Source: Paraburkholderia sartisoli (GTDB lineage: Bacteria; Pseudomonadota; Gammaproteobacteria; Burkholderiales; Burkholderiaceae). Taken from it: a stretch of 64,000 bases of DNA. The notes below the pieces were generated by a model that saw only the letters and a list, made by a program, of their open reading frames with translations, did not search any database and was not told the DNA's origin. The stretch covers positions 930,001 to 994,000 of the forward strand of contig NZ_FNRQ01000001.1 in the NCBI RefSeq assembly GCF_900107685.1, given 5' to 3'. Shown piece after piece: positions 37,313 to 46,326 of this stretch. How positions within the stretch are numbered: position 1 is the first letter of the stretch; each line of letters begins with the position of its first letter. Position numbers and translations under genes: made by a program.

Positions 37313-38341
37313 ATGAGCGCAGCGGTATCTAATGTGCGGGTCGGTGTGGTGGGGCTCGGTCGTCTGGGCAGACGGCACGCGCAGAACCTGGCGTTTCGCG
37401 TGCCCGGCGCGTCGCTCGTCGCCGCGTGCAGCCCGGTGGAAGAAGAGCTTGACTGGGCGCGCGACACGTTGCCGTCGACGCGTCTCTACCGCGATTACGC
37501 GTCGCTGCTCGACGATCGCGACATCGACGCGGTCTGGCTCGTGACGCCTTCATCGCTGCACGCGCAGCAGATTCTCGATGCGTTGCGCGCGGGCAAGCAT
37601 GTGTTCTGCGAAAAACCGCTCTCGCTCGACGTCGCCGAATGCGAGCGCGTGATCACGGAGGCCGCGCAGTATCCGCAGCTTCGCGTGACGATCGGCTTCA
37701 TGCGGCGTTTCGATCCGAGCTATCGCGATGCGTTCGACCGTATCGAGGCGGGCTCGATCGGCCGGCCGTTCATGGTGCGCTCGCAGACCTGCGACCAGAA
37801 CGATCCCGACGGCTTTTTCGTCCGGTTCGCGCCGACGTCGGGCGGCATTTTTCTCGACTGCAGCGTGCATGACATCGACGTCGCGCGCTGGCTGCTCGGC
37901 AACCCACGCGCGACGCGCGTGTTCGCGAGCGGCACGATCGCGTTGCACGAGGGGCTGCGCGAATTTGGCGACGTCGACAACGGCGTGGCGATCTGCGAAT
38001 TCGAAGGTGGCCGCCTCGCGATGTTCTACGCGTCGCGCACGATGGCGCACGGCAACGATACCGGCAGCGAGGTGATCGGCACGGCGGGCGCGATGACGAT
38101 CGGGCGGATCCCGCGCGCGAATCGCGTCGAGATCGCCGACGTACACGGTGTGCGCAGCGAATGCACGCCGACGTTCTTCGAGCGTTTCGAGGACGCCTTC
38201 CTGTGTGAGGCACAGGCGTTCGTGTCGGCGGTGAAGGGCGGGGCGCCGGTCGGCGCGAGTCTCGCCGATGCACTCGAGGCGACGCGCATCGGCTGCGCGA
38301 TGCGCGAGTCGCTCGCGAGCGGGCAGCCGGTCGTGCTGTGA
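37313..38341 (+). CDS. Second Gfo/Idh/MocA dehydrogenase of the inositol locus
   Basis: NAD(P)-dependent dehydrogenase of 342 residues, paralogous to IolG in architecture: VVGLGRLGRRHAQNL (Rossmann), CEKPLSLDVAECE (active Lys), and CSVHDIDVARWLLG (active His). The start ATG 37313 follows GGGAGA at a good distance; an ATG at 37298 would overlap that sequence. Likely acts on another inositol stereoisomer (for example scyllo- or D-chiro-inositol) or a keto-inositol, feeding the same pathway; this is inferred only from the operon. No terminator is seen after it. Confidence 0.88.
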   Translation: MSAAVSNVRVGVVGLGRLGRRHAQNLAFRVPGASLVAACSPVEEELDWARDTLPSTRLYRDYASLLDDRDIDAVWLVTPSSLHAQQILDALRAGKHVFCEKPLSLDVAECERVITEAAQYPQLRVTIGFMRRFDPSYRDAFDRIEAGSIGRPFMVRSQTCDQNDPDGFFVRFAPTSGGIFLDCSVHDIDVARWLLGNPRATRVFASGTIALHEGLREFGDVDNGVAICEFEGGRLAMFYASRTMAHGNDTGSEVIGTAGAMTIGRIPRANRVEIADVHGVRSECTPTFFERFEDAFLCEAQAFVSAVKGGAPVGASLADALEATRIGCAMRESLASGQPVVL

Positions 38342-38488
38342 TCGCGTCTGATCGTGTTGGCTGGGCGCCTTTGCCTGGCGCCACGCCGCGTCGGATCGAG
38401 GGCGGCGGAGCGCGGACCGGGAGGGTGCGGTAGAATTTGACGCTCTGATGGCGTCCTTCGGACGCCTCCTCCCGAAGGTCGATCCCCG

Positions 38489-38722
38489 ATGCAGATCCAG
38501 GTTCACAAGGAAGTCGATGCGCGCGGGCTGAACTGCCCGCTGCCCATCCTGCGCGCCAAAAAGGCGCTCGCCGATATGGAAAGCGGCCAGATTCTCAAGG
38601 TGCTCGCCACCGATCCCGGCTCACAACGCGATTTCGCCGCGTTCGCCAGACAAACCGGCAATGAACTCGTCGAAGTTTCATCGCAGGACAAGGTTTTCAC
38701 GTTTCTGATGCGGCGGCGCTAA
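38489..38722 (+). CDS. TusA/SirA-family sulfurtransferase-like protein
   Basis: A 77-residue small sulfur-carrier-type protein. It has the family motif DARGLNCPLPILRAKKAL with Cys16 in CPxP, the site that carries persulfide in TusA, and ends KVFTFLMRRR. In E. coli TusA passes sulfur for tRNA thiolation; paralogues have other sulfur-transfer roles, so the precise task is unclear. A TAGAAT (38431-38436) could be its -10 box. A strong bidirectional terminator follows. Confidence 0.88.
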   Translation: MQIQVHKEVDARGLNCPLPILRAKKALADMESGQILKVLATDPGSQRDFAAFARQTGNELVEVSSQDKVFTFLMRRR

Positions 38723-38811
38723 GCCGGGCCGGGCGTCGTCGTGGGTGGGGCGTGCCGGGGCGTGTCCGGTTGTGTCATGTGCAGCGCCGATGTGCGCCAC
38801 ACACGCGCATG

Positions 38812-38856
38812 AAAAAGGCGCTGTGCCCGCGATAAACGCAGGCACAGCGCCTTTTT
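38812..38856. terminator. Bidirectional intrinsic terminator between tusA-like gene and galU
   Basis: Perfect 16-bp inverted repeat AAAAAGGCGCTGTGCC/GGCACAGCGCCTTTTT (38812-38827 with 38841-38856), 13-base loop. Each strand ends in T5, so it serves both convergent genes. Confidence 0.95.
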
Positions 38857-38895
38857 GAAACGATCACCGCCGCGAAGCGGTGCGATTCAGACGGC

Positions 38896-39777
38896 TTACC
38901 CCTCCAGCACCGGCGAACGCGTGCGCAGATATTCCTCGAAATCCGCGGCCACTTCCGGGTGGCGCAGCGCGAATTCCACCGTCGCCTTCAGATAGCCCAG
39001 CTTGCTGCCGCAGTCGAAACGTGTGCCGTGATACTTGTACGCGAGCACCTGTTCATCGGCAAGCAGCGATTCAATGGCGTCCGTCAGCTGGATCTCACCG
39101 CCGGCACCCGGCTTGATCGCGCGGATGTGATGGAAAATGCGCGGCTTCAGTACATAGCGGCCAACCACGCCGAGGTTCGACGGCGCGACTTCCGGCGCCG
39201 GCTTTTCGACGATTCCCGACAGCTTGATGATCGAATCTTCCCATTCCTTGCCGTCGACGATGCCGTAGGACTTCGTTTCTTCCGCCGGGATTTCTTCCAC
39301 GCCGAGCACGGAGCTGTGATAGTGGTCGAAGACCTCGATCATCTGCTGCATGACAGGCGGCTTGCCGTACAGCAGGTCGTCCGCGAGGATAACGGCAAAC
39401 GGATTGTCACCCACCAGCTTTTCGGCGCACAGCACCGCGTGGCCAAGCCCCAGCGCTTCCGGCTGACGCACATAGAAGCAGTCGACGTGACTCGGCTTGA
39501 TGCTGCGCACGAGTTCGAGCAGCTTCTGCTTGCCGCGTGCTTCGAGTTCGGCCTCGATCTCATACGACTTGTCGAAGTGATCCTCGATCGCACGCTTGCT
39601 GCGCCCGGTCACGAAGATCATTTCCGTAATGCCCGCCGCCATCGCCTCTTCGACCGCATATTGAATCAGCGGCTTGTCGACGATGGGCAGCATTTCCTTG
39701 GGGCTCGCCTTGGTGGCAGGGAGGAACCGGGTGCCAAGACCTGCTACCGGAAAAACTGCTTTTGTAACTTTTAGCAT
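38896..39777 (-). CDS. galU: UTP-glucose-1-phosphate uridylyltransferase
   Basis: Makes UDP-glucose for cell-surface polysaccharide and trehalose-type synthesis. The 293-residue protein has the nucleotidyltransferase opening [25 protein letters not shown], the Mg/nucleotide motif VILADDLL, and the sugar-binding GIVEKP segment. Length and all motifs match GalU. Start ATG 39777 is the first residue of the family. It lies downstream of and on the same strand as valS, 134 bp after its stop. Confidence 0.97.
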   Translation of the reverse strand: MLKVTKAVFPVAGLGTRFLPATKASPKEMLPIVDKPLIQYAVEEAMAAGITEMIFVTGRSKRAIEDHFDKSYEIEAELEARGKQKLLELVRSIKPSHVDCFYVRQPEALGLGHAVLCAEKLVGDNPFAVILADDLLYGKPPVMQQMIEVFDHYHSSVLGVEEIPAEETKSYGIVDGKEWEDSIIKLSGIVEKPAPEVAPSNLGVVGRYVLKPRIFHHIRAIKPGAGGEIQLTDAIESLLADEQVLAYKYHGTRFDCGSKLGYLKATVEFALRHPEVAADFEEYLRTRSPVLEG

Positions 39778-39911
39778 GTGATTACCCTGGATCCTCTGGT
39801 TACAGTGCGTGCAAAATATCTATCGCCTGTTAAAACGCGCGCTCTGGTCCTGTGCTTCGGTTCTGCATTCGGCCCCGCTTTTCGGCCCATCTCGCGCAAC
39901 AGGTTCGACGT

Positions 39912-42779
39912 TCAGGCAGGCAGACGCGCAAGTTGCGCCGTGAGCTTGCCAATCGTGGCCTGATATTCTGCCAGCCTTTTCTGCTCCTGCTCAACGACCA
40001 CAGGCGGCGCTTTTGCAACAAAGCTCTCATTTTGAAGCTTGGCGTTACATTTCGAAACTTCCGCGGTCAGTCTTGCCACTTCCTTTGACAAACGTTCGCG
40101 TTCCGCCGCGACATCGATCTCGACCTTCAGCACGAGCTTGTCATGACCGACGATAGCAATCGGCGCGCCCGCTGCCTGCGCGTCGAGCGTCGCCTCGTCG
40201 GCGATGATCTGGACCTCCGACAGACGGGCCAGCGCCTGCGCATACGGCGCGAACGTTTTCAGACGCTCCGCATTGCCGGTGGCAAGAAGCGGCACCTTCA
40301 CGGCCGGCGACAGGCTCATCTCGCCGCGCAGGTTACGCGCCGCGTCGATGACCGCTTTCAGGTCCGCCACCCACTGCTCGGCCGCTTCGTCGATCTTCTT
40401 CGGCTCGGCCACGGGATAGCGCTGCACCATGATCGAGGCTTCGCCTTCCGCCATGCCTTCCGGGTAGCTGGCCGCGAGCGGCGCCACTTTTTGCCAGAGC
40501 GCTTCGGTGATGAACGGGATCACCGGATGCGCGAGACGCAACACGGTTTCGAGCACGCGTAGCAGTGTGCGGCGCGTGGCGCGCTGCTGCTCCGGCGTGC
40601 CGGTCTGGATCTGCACCTTTGCCAGTTCGAGATACCAGTCACAGTATTCGTCCCACACGAACTTGTATATGGCGTTCGCCACATTGTCGAAACGATAGTC
40701 GGCGAAACCCTTCGCGACTTCCGTCTCGACGCGTTGAAGCAGCGACACGATCCAGCGGTCCGCCTGCGAGAAATCCGTGTAGCCGCCCGGGCCGCAATCA
40801 CCCGGCTGGCAGGCGCCCGGCTTGCTGAAGCCGCAGTCGTGACCTTCGCAGTTCATCAGCACGAAGCGCGTGGCGTTCCACAGCTTGTTGCAGAAGTTGC
40901 GGTAGCCCTCGCAGCGCGCGAGATCGAAGTTGACGTTGCGGCCGAGCGTGGCCATCGACGCCATCGTGAAGCGCAACGCATCCGTGCCGAACGCCGGAAT
41001 GCCCTCGGGGAATTCCTTGCGCGTCTTCTTTTCGATCGACGTAGCCTGCTTCGGATTCATCAGGCCGGTCGTGCGTTTCGCGACCAGCGCGTCGAGTTCG
41101 ATGCCGTCGACGATATCGATCGGGTCGAGCGTGTTGCCCTTGCTCTTCGACATCTTCTGGCCTTCCGCGTCGCGCACGAGACCGTGTACATAAACAGTGT
41201 CGAACGGCACGTTGCCGGTGAAGTGCGTGGTCATCATGACCATGCGCGCAACCCAGAAGAAAATGATGTCGAAACCCGTGACGAGCACCGACGAAGGCAG
41301 GAAGTGCTTCAGTTCCTGCGTTTCGTTCGGCCAGCCAAGCGACGAGAAGGGCACGAGCGCCGACGAGAACCATGTGTCGAGCACGTCCTCGTCACGGCGC
41401 AGCGCGCCGGTGTAGCCTTTCGCGACGGCCTGCGCCTTCGCTTCTTCTTCGGTCTTCGCGACGAAAATCTCGCCGTTCTCGCCGTACCACGCGGGAATCT
41501 GGTGGCCCCACCACAGTTGACGCGAAATACACCAGTCCTGGATGTTTTCGAGCCACTGGTAATACGTGGTCGTCCAGTTCTCCGGTACGAACTTGATTTC
41601 CCCGCCGCGCACGACGTCGAGCGCCGTTTCCGCGATCGACTTGCCCGGGTTGAACGTGCCTTCCGGCGCCGGCTTGCTCATCGCGACGAACCACTGGTCC
41701 GTGAGCATCGGCTCGATCGCGACGCCCGTGCGGTCGCCGCGCGGCACCATCAGCTTGTGCGGCTTGACCGATTCGAGCAGGCCAATCGCTTCGAGATCGG
41801 CCACGACGACCTTGCGTGCGTCGAGGCGATCGAGGCCGCGATATTTTTCCGGCGCGTTGTCATTGATCTTCGCGTCGAGCGTGAAAATCTCGATTTGCGG
41901 GAGCTTGTGGCGCAGGCCCACCTGGTAGTCGTTGAAATCGTGCGCGGGCGTGACCTTCACGACGCCCGTGCCGAATTCGCGATCGACGTAGTCGTCGGCG
42001 ATGATCGGGATTTCGCGGCCGGTGAGCGGTAGCGTCACCGTCTTGCCGATCAGGTGCGCATAGCGTTCGTCTTCCGGATGCACCATCGCGGCGACGTCGC
42101 CGAGCATCGTTTCCGGGCGCGTGGTCGCGACCGTCAGATGACCGGAGCCATCCGAAAGCGGGTACTGGATGTGCCACAGGTGGCCGTTTTCTTCCTCGCT
42201 GACCACTTCGAGATCGGAGACGGCGGTGAGCAGCACCGGATCCCAGTTCACGAGGCGCTTGCCGCGATAGATCAGACCCTGTTCATACAGACGGACGAAT
42301 ACGTCGCGCACGGCGGCGGACATTTTGTCGTCCATCGTGAAGTATTCGCGCGACCAGTCGATCGACGCGCCGAGGCGCCGCACCTGGTTCGTGATGGTCG
42401 AGCCGGATTCCTGTTTCCATTCCCACACGCGCTCGACGAACTTCTCGCGGCCCAGCTCGTGACGCGACACCTTTTGCGCGTCCAGCTGGCGCTCGACGAC
42501 GATCTGCGTGGCGATGCCGGCGTGGTCGGTGCCGGGCACCCACAGCGTGTTCTCGCCCAGCATGCGGTGATAGCGCGTGAGGCCGTCCATGATGGTCTGG
42601 TTGAACGCGTGACCCATGTGCAGCGTGCCGGTGACGTTCGGCGGCGGCAGTTGAATCGAGAAATCCTTGCGGTTCGCATCCATCGTTGCGGCGCTGTAAC
42701 CGCGTTTTTCCCATTCGGGGCTCCACTGGGCCTCGATTGTCTGGGGTTCGAAACTCTTGGCAAGCGTGCTGTCGCTCAT
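39912..42779 (-). CDS. valS: Valyl-tRNA synthetase
   Basis: Class I synthetase of 955 residues charging tRNA-Val. HIGH is present as HMGH (54-57, in [10 protein letters not shown]), KMSKS as KMSKSKGN in the middle third, and the editing (CP1) domain contains [10 protein letters not shown] and HDFNDYQVG. The C-terminal coiled-coil arm ([20 protein letters not shown] and repeats) is typical of ValS. ATG 42779 is chosen; an upstream in-frame ATG at 42827 would add 16 residues absent from the family. A divergent -10-like ATTATA (42827-42832, read TATAAT on the minus strand) lies 48 bases upstream of the start. Confidence 0.97.
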   Translation of the reverse strand: MSDSTLAKSFEPQTIEAQWSPEWEKRGYSAATMDANRKDFSIQLPPPNVTGTLHMGHAFNQTIMDGLTRYHRMLGENTLWVPGTDHAGIATQIVVERQLDAQKVSRHELGREKFVERVWEWKQESGSTITNQVRRLGASIDWSREYFTMDDKMSAAVRDVFVRLYEQGLIYRGKRLVNWDPVLLTAVSDLEVVSEEENGHLWHIQYPLSDGSGHLTVATTRPETMLGDVAAMVHPEDERYAHLIGKTVTLPLTGREIPIIADDYVDREFGTGVVKVTPAHDFNDYQVGLRHKLPQIEIFTLDAKINDNAPEKYRGLDRLDARKVVVADLEAIGLLESVKPHKLMVPRGDRTGVAIEPMLTDQWFVAMSKPAPEGTFNPGKSIAETALDVVRGGEIKFVPENWTTTYYQWLENIQDWCISRQLWWGHQIPAWYGENGEIFVAKTEEEAKAQAVAKGYTGALRRDEDVLDTWFSSALVPFSSLGWPNETQELKHFLPSSVLVTGFDIIFFWVARMVMMTTHFTGNVPFDTVYVHGLVRDAEGQKMSKSKGNTLDPIDIVDGIELDALVAKRTTGLMNPKQATSIEKKTRKEFPEGIPAFGTDALRFTMASMATLGRNVNFDLARCEGYRNFCNKLWNATRFVLMNCEGHDCGFSKPGACQPGDCGPGGYTDFSQADRWIVSLLQRVETEVAKGFADYRFDNVANAIYKFVWDEYCDWYLELAKVQIQTGTPEQQRATRRTLLRVLETVLRLAHPVIPFITEALWQKVAPLAASYPEGMAEGEASIMVQRYPVAEPKKIDEAAEQWVADLKAVIDAARNLRGEMSLSPAVKVPLLATGNAERLKTFAPYAQALARLSEVQIIADEATLDAQAAGAPIAIVGHDKLVLKVEIDVAAERERLSKEVARLTAEVSKCNAKLQNESFVAKAPPVVVEQEQKRLAEYQATIGKLTAQLARLPA

Positions 42780-42826
42780 TATTGGAAGTCTGCCGAAAAA
42801 TGCGTGAAAGAAGCGGGGAATGCCCA

Positions 42827-42832
42827 ATTATA
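42827..42832 (-). promoter_or_regulatory. -10 box of valS
   Basis: TATAAT on the minus strand, about 48 bases before the valS start. The -35 region is not recognisable. Confidence 0.5.
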
Positions 42833-42970
42833 AAGGCTGACGCGCCCGGCACGGCGCCCACACGCTCCGGTTGGCCATCCGGACAAGGCGGGAGCAGGAA
42901 AGAACCCGCCGAAGTCCTGGCCGCCTGGCCAGTTCCGCATGCATGAGGCGGCACGAACAGCGCCCGGACT

Positions 42971-42976
42971 TATAAT
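42971..42976 (+). promoter_or_regulatory. -10 box of uvrD
   Basis: Perfect TATAAT (in ACTTATAATGTCC), 52 bases before the uvrD start, on the opposite strand from the valS -10 box. No good -35 is seen. Confidence 0.5.
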
Positions 42977-43027
42977 GTCCGACGACCTGCCCCAATGTTG
43001 TTCCATCCCGCCGTCTGCCCATCTCAC

Positions 43028-45388
43028 ATGCCCGATCTGCTCGCCAATCTGAATCCCGAACAACACGCCGCCGTCACGCTGCCGAACGAACCGGCACTCA
43101 TTCTGGCCGGCGCCGGTAGCGGCAAGACGCGCGTGCTGATCACGCGGATCGCGTGGCTGATCCAGAACGGCTTTGCCTCGCCCGCCACGGTGCTCGCCGT
43201 CACGTTCACGAACAAGGCCGCGCGCGAAATGATGTCGCGCCTGCAGGCGCTCCTGCCCATCGACACGCGCGGCATGTGGATCGGCACGTTCCACGGCCTG
43301 TGCAACCGGATGCTGCGCGCGCATCACCGCGATGCCGCGCTGCCGGCCACGTTCCAGATTCTCGACACGGCCGACCAGCTGTCGGCCATCAAGCGTCTGA
43401 TGAAGGGCCTTAACATCGACGACGAGAAATATCCGGCGAAGAACCTGCAGTACTTCATCAACAACGCGAAAGAGCAGGGGCTGCGCCCGAAAGACGTCGA
43501 CGCAACCGACAACTTCAACCGCAAGTTCGTCGAGCTTTACGAAGCCTACGACCAGCAGTGCCAGCGCGAAGGCGTCGTCGATTTTCCGGAGCTGCTGCTG
43601 CGCTGTTTTGAGCTGCTTGCGCACAATCCGCCGCTGCGCGCGCATTACCAGGCGCGCTTCCGGCACATTCTCGTCGACGAGTTTCAGGACACCAACAAGC
43701 TTCAATACGCGTGGCTCAAGCTGCTCGCGGGCCAGACCAATGCGATTTTCGCCGTCGGCGACGACGACCAGTCGATCTACGCGTTTCGCGGCGCGAACGT
43801 CGGCAACATGCGCGATTTCGAGCATGAGTTCAATGTGCGCCACCTGATCAAGCTGGAGCAGAACTACCGCTCGCACGGCCATATTCTCGACGCCGCGAAC
43901 CAGTTGATCGCGAACAACTCGCGCCGTCTCGGCAAGAACCTGCGCACGGACGCGGGCCATGGCGAGCCGGTGCGCGTGTACGAAGCCGCGACCGACACGC
44001 AGGAAGCGGGCTGGATCGTCGAGGAAATCAGGGCGCTGATCAACACCGGCACGTCGCGCAGCGAGATCGCCGTGCTTTATCGCAGCAACGCGCAGTCGCG
44101 CACGATCGAACACACGCTCGTGAACGTCGGCATTCCCTATCGCGTGTACGGCGGCTTGCGTTTTTTCGAGCGCCAGGAGGTGAAGCATGCGCTCGCGTAT
44201 CTGCGCCTGATCGACAATCCGAACGACGATACCGCGTTCTCGCGTGTGGTCAATTTCCCGACGCGCGGCATCGGCGCGCGCTCGATCGAACAGCTGGCTG
44301 ACGCGGCGCGTCTCTACAACGTTTCGATGGCGGCGGCGATTCCGTACGTGACCGGCAAGGCCGGTTCGAGCCTCGGCACGTTCGCGACGCTGATCGCGAG
44401 GATGCGCGCGGAAACGCAGCAGATGAGCTTGCCGGAGACCGTCGAGTACGTCGTGCGCGCGAGCGGTCTTTCCGACTTCTATCAGAACGAGCGCGAAGGC
44501 CAGGACCGGCTGGAGAATTTGCAGGAACTGGTTAACGCGGCGGCCGCTTTTGTCAGCGAGGAAGGCTACGGCCTCGACACGCCAGCGCGCTCGATTCCGC
44601 TGCGTGCGGGCGCGACCAGCGCACCCGAACTCGTCGCCACCGGCGACCCGGACACGGTCGTGCTCGACGCCGCCGCGCCCACCGACCCGGCGCAAAATCC
44701 CGACACGATGACGCCGCTCGCCGGCTTCCTGTCGCACGCATCGCTCGAGGCGGGCGACAACCAGGCGCAGGCCGGCCAGGAAGCCGTGCAGTTGATGACC
44801 GTACACGCGGCGAAGGGGCTCGAATTCACGGCGGTGTTCATCACCGGTCTCGAAGAGGGCCTCTTCCCGCACGAAAACAGCGCGATGGAATCGGACGGTC
44901 TCGAGGAAGAGCGGCGTCTCGCGTATGTCGCGATCACGCGCGCGAAGGAACGGCTGTATCTGTCGTTCGCGCAGAGCCGGATGTTGCACGGCCAGACGCG
45001 CTACAACATCCGCTCGCGTTTCTTCGACGAACTGCCGCAGGAGACGCTGAAGTGGCTCACGCCGAAAGTCGAGGCCGGCGCGCGCTGGGGTGGCCGGTCG
45101 GATAACGCCGGTTATGGGCGCGACTGGTTCGCGCGACCGGATCGCCAGCAGGGCTATACGGGCGGCACGGCGTCGACTTCCGCGCCGCTGCCGGCGTTCG
45201 CGAACGCCCAGCGGGCCGCGGAAACCGGCTTTCGTGTCGGCCAGCAGGTGTTCCATACGAAGTTCGGTGAAGGCACGATCACGGCGCTCGAAGGCGGCGG
45301 CGCCGATGCGAAGGCGCAGGTCAAGTTCAAGCGGCACGGCGAGAAATGGCTCGCGCTTGCCGTCGCCAAACTGCAGGCGGTGGAATGA
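43028..45388 (+). CDS. uvrD: DNA helicase II (UvrD)
   Basis: ATP-driven 3'-5' DNA helicase of superfamily 1 acting in nucleotide-excision and mismatch repair. In the 786-residue protein motif I is GAGSGKT (about 32-38), motif II is VDEFQDTN, motif III GDDDQSIYAFRGA, motif V MTVHAAKGLEF and motif VI VAITRAKE. The C-terminus GQQVFHTKFGEGTI and following residues form the Tudor-like tail of UvrD/PcrA. A Pro/Ala-rich insert of about 60 residues lies before motif V. ATG 43028 matches the family; the frame to 42995 adds 11 residues. The mtnN gene overlaps its stop by 4 bp. Confidence 0.94.
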   Translation: MPDLLANLNPEQHAAVTLPNEPALILAGAGSGKTRVLITRIAWLIQNGFASPATVLAVTFTNKAAREMMSRLQALLPIDTRGMWIGTFHGLCNRMLRAHHRDAALPATFQILDTADQLSAIKRLMKGLNIDDEKYPAKNLQYFINNAKEQGLRPKDVDATDNFNRKFVELYEAYDQQCQREGVVDFPELLLRCFELLAHNPPLRAHYQARFRHILVDEFQDTNKLQYAWLKLLAGQTNAIFAVGDDDQSIYAFRGANVGNMRDFEHEFNVRHLIKLEQNYRSHGHILDAANQLIANNSRRLGKNLRTDAGHGEPVRVYEAATDTQEAGWIVEEIRALINTGTSRSEIAVLYRSNAQSRTIEHTLVNVGIPYRVYGGLRFFERQEVKHALAYLRLIDNPNDDTAFSRVVNFPTRGIGARSIEQLADAARLYNVSMAAAIPYVTGKAGSSLGTFATLIARMRAETQQMSLPETVEYVVRASGLSDFYQNEREGQDRLENLQELVNAAAAFVSEEGYGLDTPARSIPLRAGATSAPELVATGDPDTVVLDAAAPTDPAQNPDTMTPLAGFLSHASLEAGDNQAQAGQEAVQLMTVHAAKGLEFTAVFITGLEEGLFPHENSAMESDGLEEERRLAYVAITRAKERLYLSFAQSRMLHGQTRYNIRSRFFDELPQETLKWLTPKVEAGARWGGRSDNAGYGRDWFARPDRQQGYTGGTASTSAPLPAFANAQRAAETGFRVGQQVFHTKFGEGTITALEGGGADAKAQVKFKRHGEKWLALAVAKLQAVE

Positions 45389-46173
45389 GCACGACACCGT
45401 TGTCGGCCGGGGAGGCCACGCGTCGCCCGCTTGGCGTGCTGGCGGCGCTGCCGCAGGAACTCGGCGACCTGCTGGGCGCGATGCGCGCTGAATCCGGCGT
45501 GCGCACCGTCACGCACGGCCAGCGCGACTATCACGTGGGCACCGTGCATGGCACGCCGTGCGTCGTGACGCTTGCGCGGGTTGGCAAGGTGGCGGCCGCG
45601 GCGACGGTCAGCGCGCTGATTCACGTCTTCGACGTTCAGGAAATCGTGTTCGCGGGTGTCGCGGGCGGGGTCGGGAAAGACGTGCGGATCGGCGACATCG
45701 TCGTCGCCGACACGCTGCTGCAACACGATCTCGACGCGTCACCGCTCTTTCCGCGCTTCGAAGTGCCGCTGCTAGGCGTTGCGCGCTTCGCCGCGGACAG
45801 CACGCTGTCGGCGCAACTCAACGCGGCCTGCGAACGGTTTGTCGCGGAGGAGGGCAGCGCGCTTTCAACGCGCTTCGGCACGCAAAATCCGCGCGTCCAT
45901 CGCGGGCTGATTGTCAGTGGCGACCAGTTTGTTGCGAGCGCCGCGGCGGTTCAGGCGTTGCGTGACGCATTGCCCGACGCGCTCGCGGTCGAGATGGAAG
46001 GCGCGGCGCTCGCGCAGGTGTGCTTCGAGTATGGCGTGCCATGTGCGATCGTGCGCACCATTTCAGATACGGCCGATGCGCACGCGCCGGCTTCGTTCGC
46101 CACGTTCCTCGTGGAAATTGCCGGTGCGTATTCGACCGGCATTCTGTCGCGGTTCTTTCAGGCGCGGGGGTAG
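45385..46173 (+). CDS. mtnN: 5'-methylthioadenosine/S-adenosylhomocysteine nucleosidase
   Basis: Cleaves the glycosidic bond of MTA and SAH, removing products of SAM-dependent reactions. The 262-residue protein is a PNP_UDP_1 (MTAN) domain: LAALPQELGDLL opens it, GVAGGVGKDVRIGDIVVADTLLQHD is the purine-binding area, and AVEMEGAALAQVC followed by RTISDTAD supplies Glu and Asp of the active site. ATG 45385 lies in the ATGA overlap with uvrD, so it is translationally coupled. It is longer than the 230-residue enterobacterial enzyme by an N-terminal extension and loop insert (SALSTRFGTQNPRVHRG). Confidence 0.9.
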   Translation: MSTTPLSAGEATRRPLGVLAALPQELGDLLGAMRAESGVRTVTHGQRDYHVGTVHGTPCVVTLARVGKVAAAATVSALIHVFDVQEIVFAGVAGGVGKDVRIGDIVVADTLLQHDLDASPLFPRFEVPLLGVARFAADSTLSAQLNAACERFVAEEGSALSTRFGTQNPRVHRGLIVSGDQFVASAAAVQALRDALPDALAVEMEGAALAQVCFEYGVPCAIVRTISDTADAHAPASFATFLVEIAGAYSTGILSRFFQARG

Positions 46174-46238
46174 GCGGCGGGGACGCCAGCGCTACTTCAC
46201 ACCGGCGCTTTAACCCGGTTTGCCCCAGCCTGGCTTCA

Positions 46239-46301
46239 CTGCCTTAACTGCCTTAACTGCCTTAACTGCCTTAACTGCCTTAACTGCCTTAACTGCCTTA
46301 A
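46239..46301. repeat. Perfect 9-bp tandem repeat, 7 copies
   Basis: Seven consecutive copies of CTGCCTTAA, with no mismatch. It sits in the gap between convergent mtnN and prpE. Degenerate relatives (CCTTAACCC, GCTTTAACCC) lie on both sides. It lies between the stop codons and does not extend into either gene. Confidence 0.97.
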
Positions 46302-46326
46302 CCCAGCCACACCTTAACCCGGCGCT

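Noticed and set aside
46239..46301. Possible CRISPR array
   Set aside because: Units are 9 bp and contiguous, without spacers; no cas genes are near.
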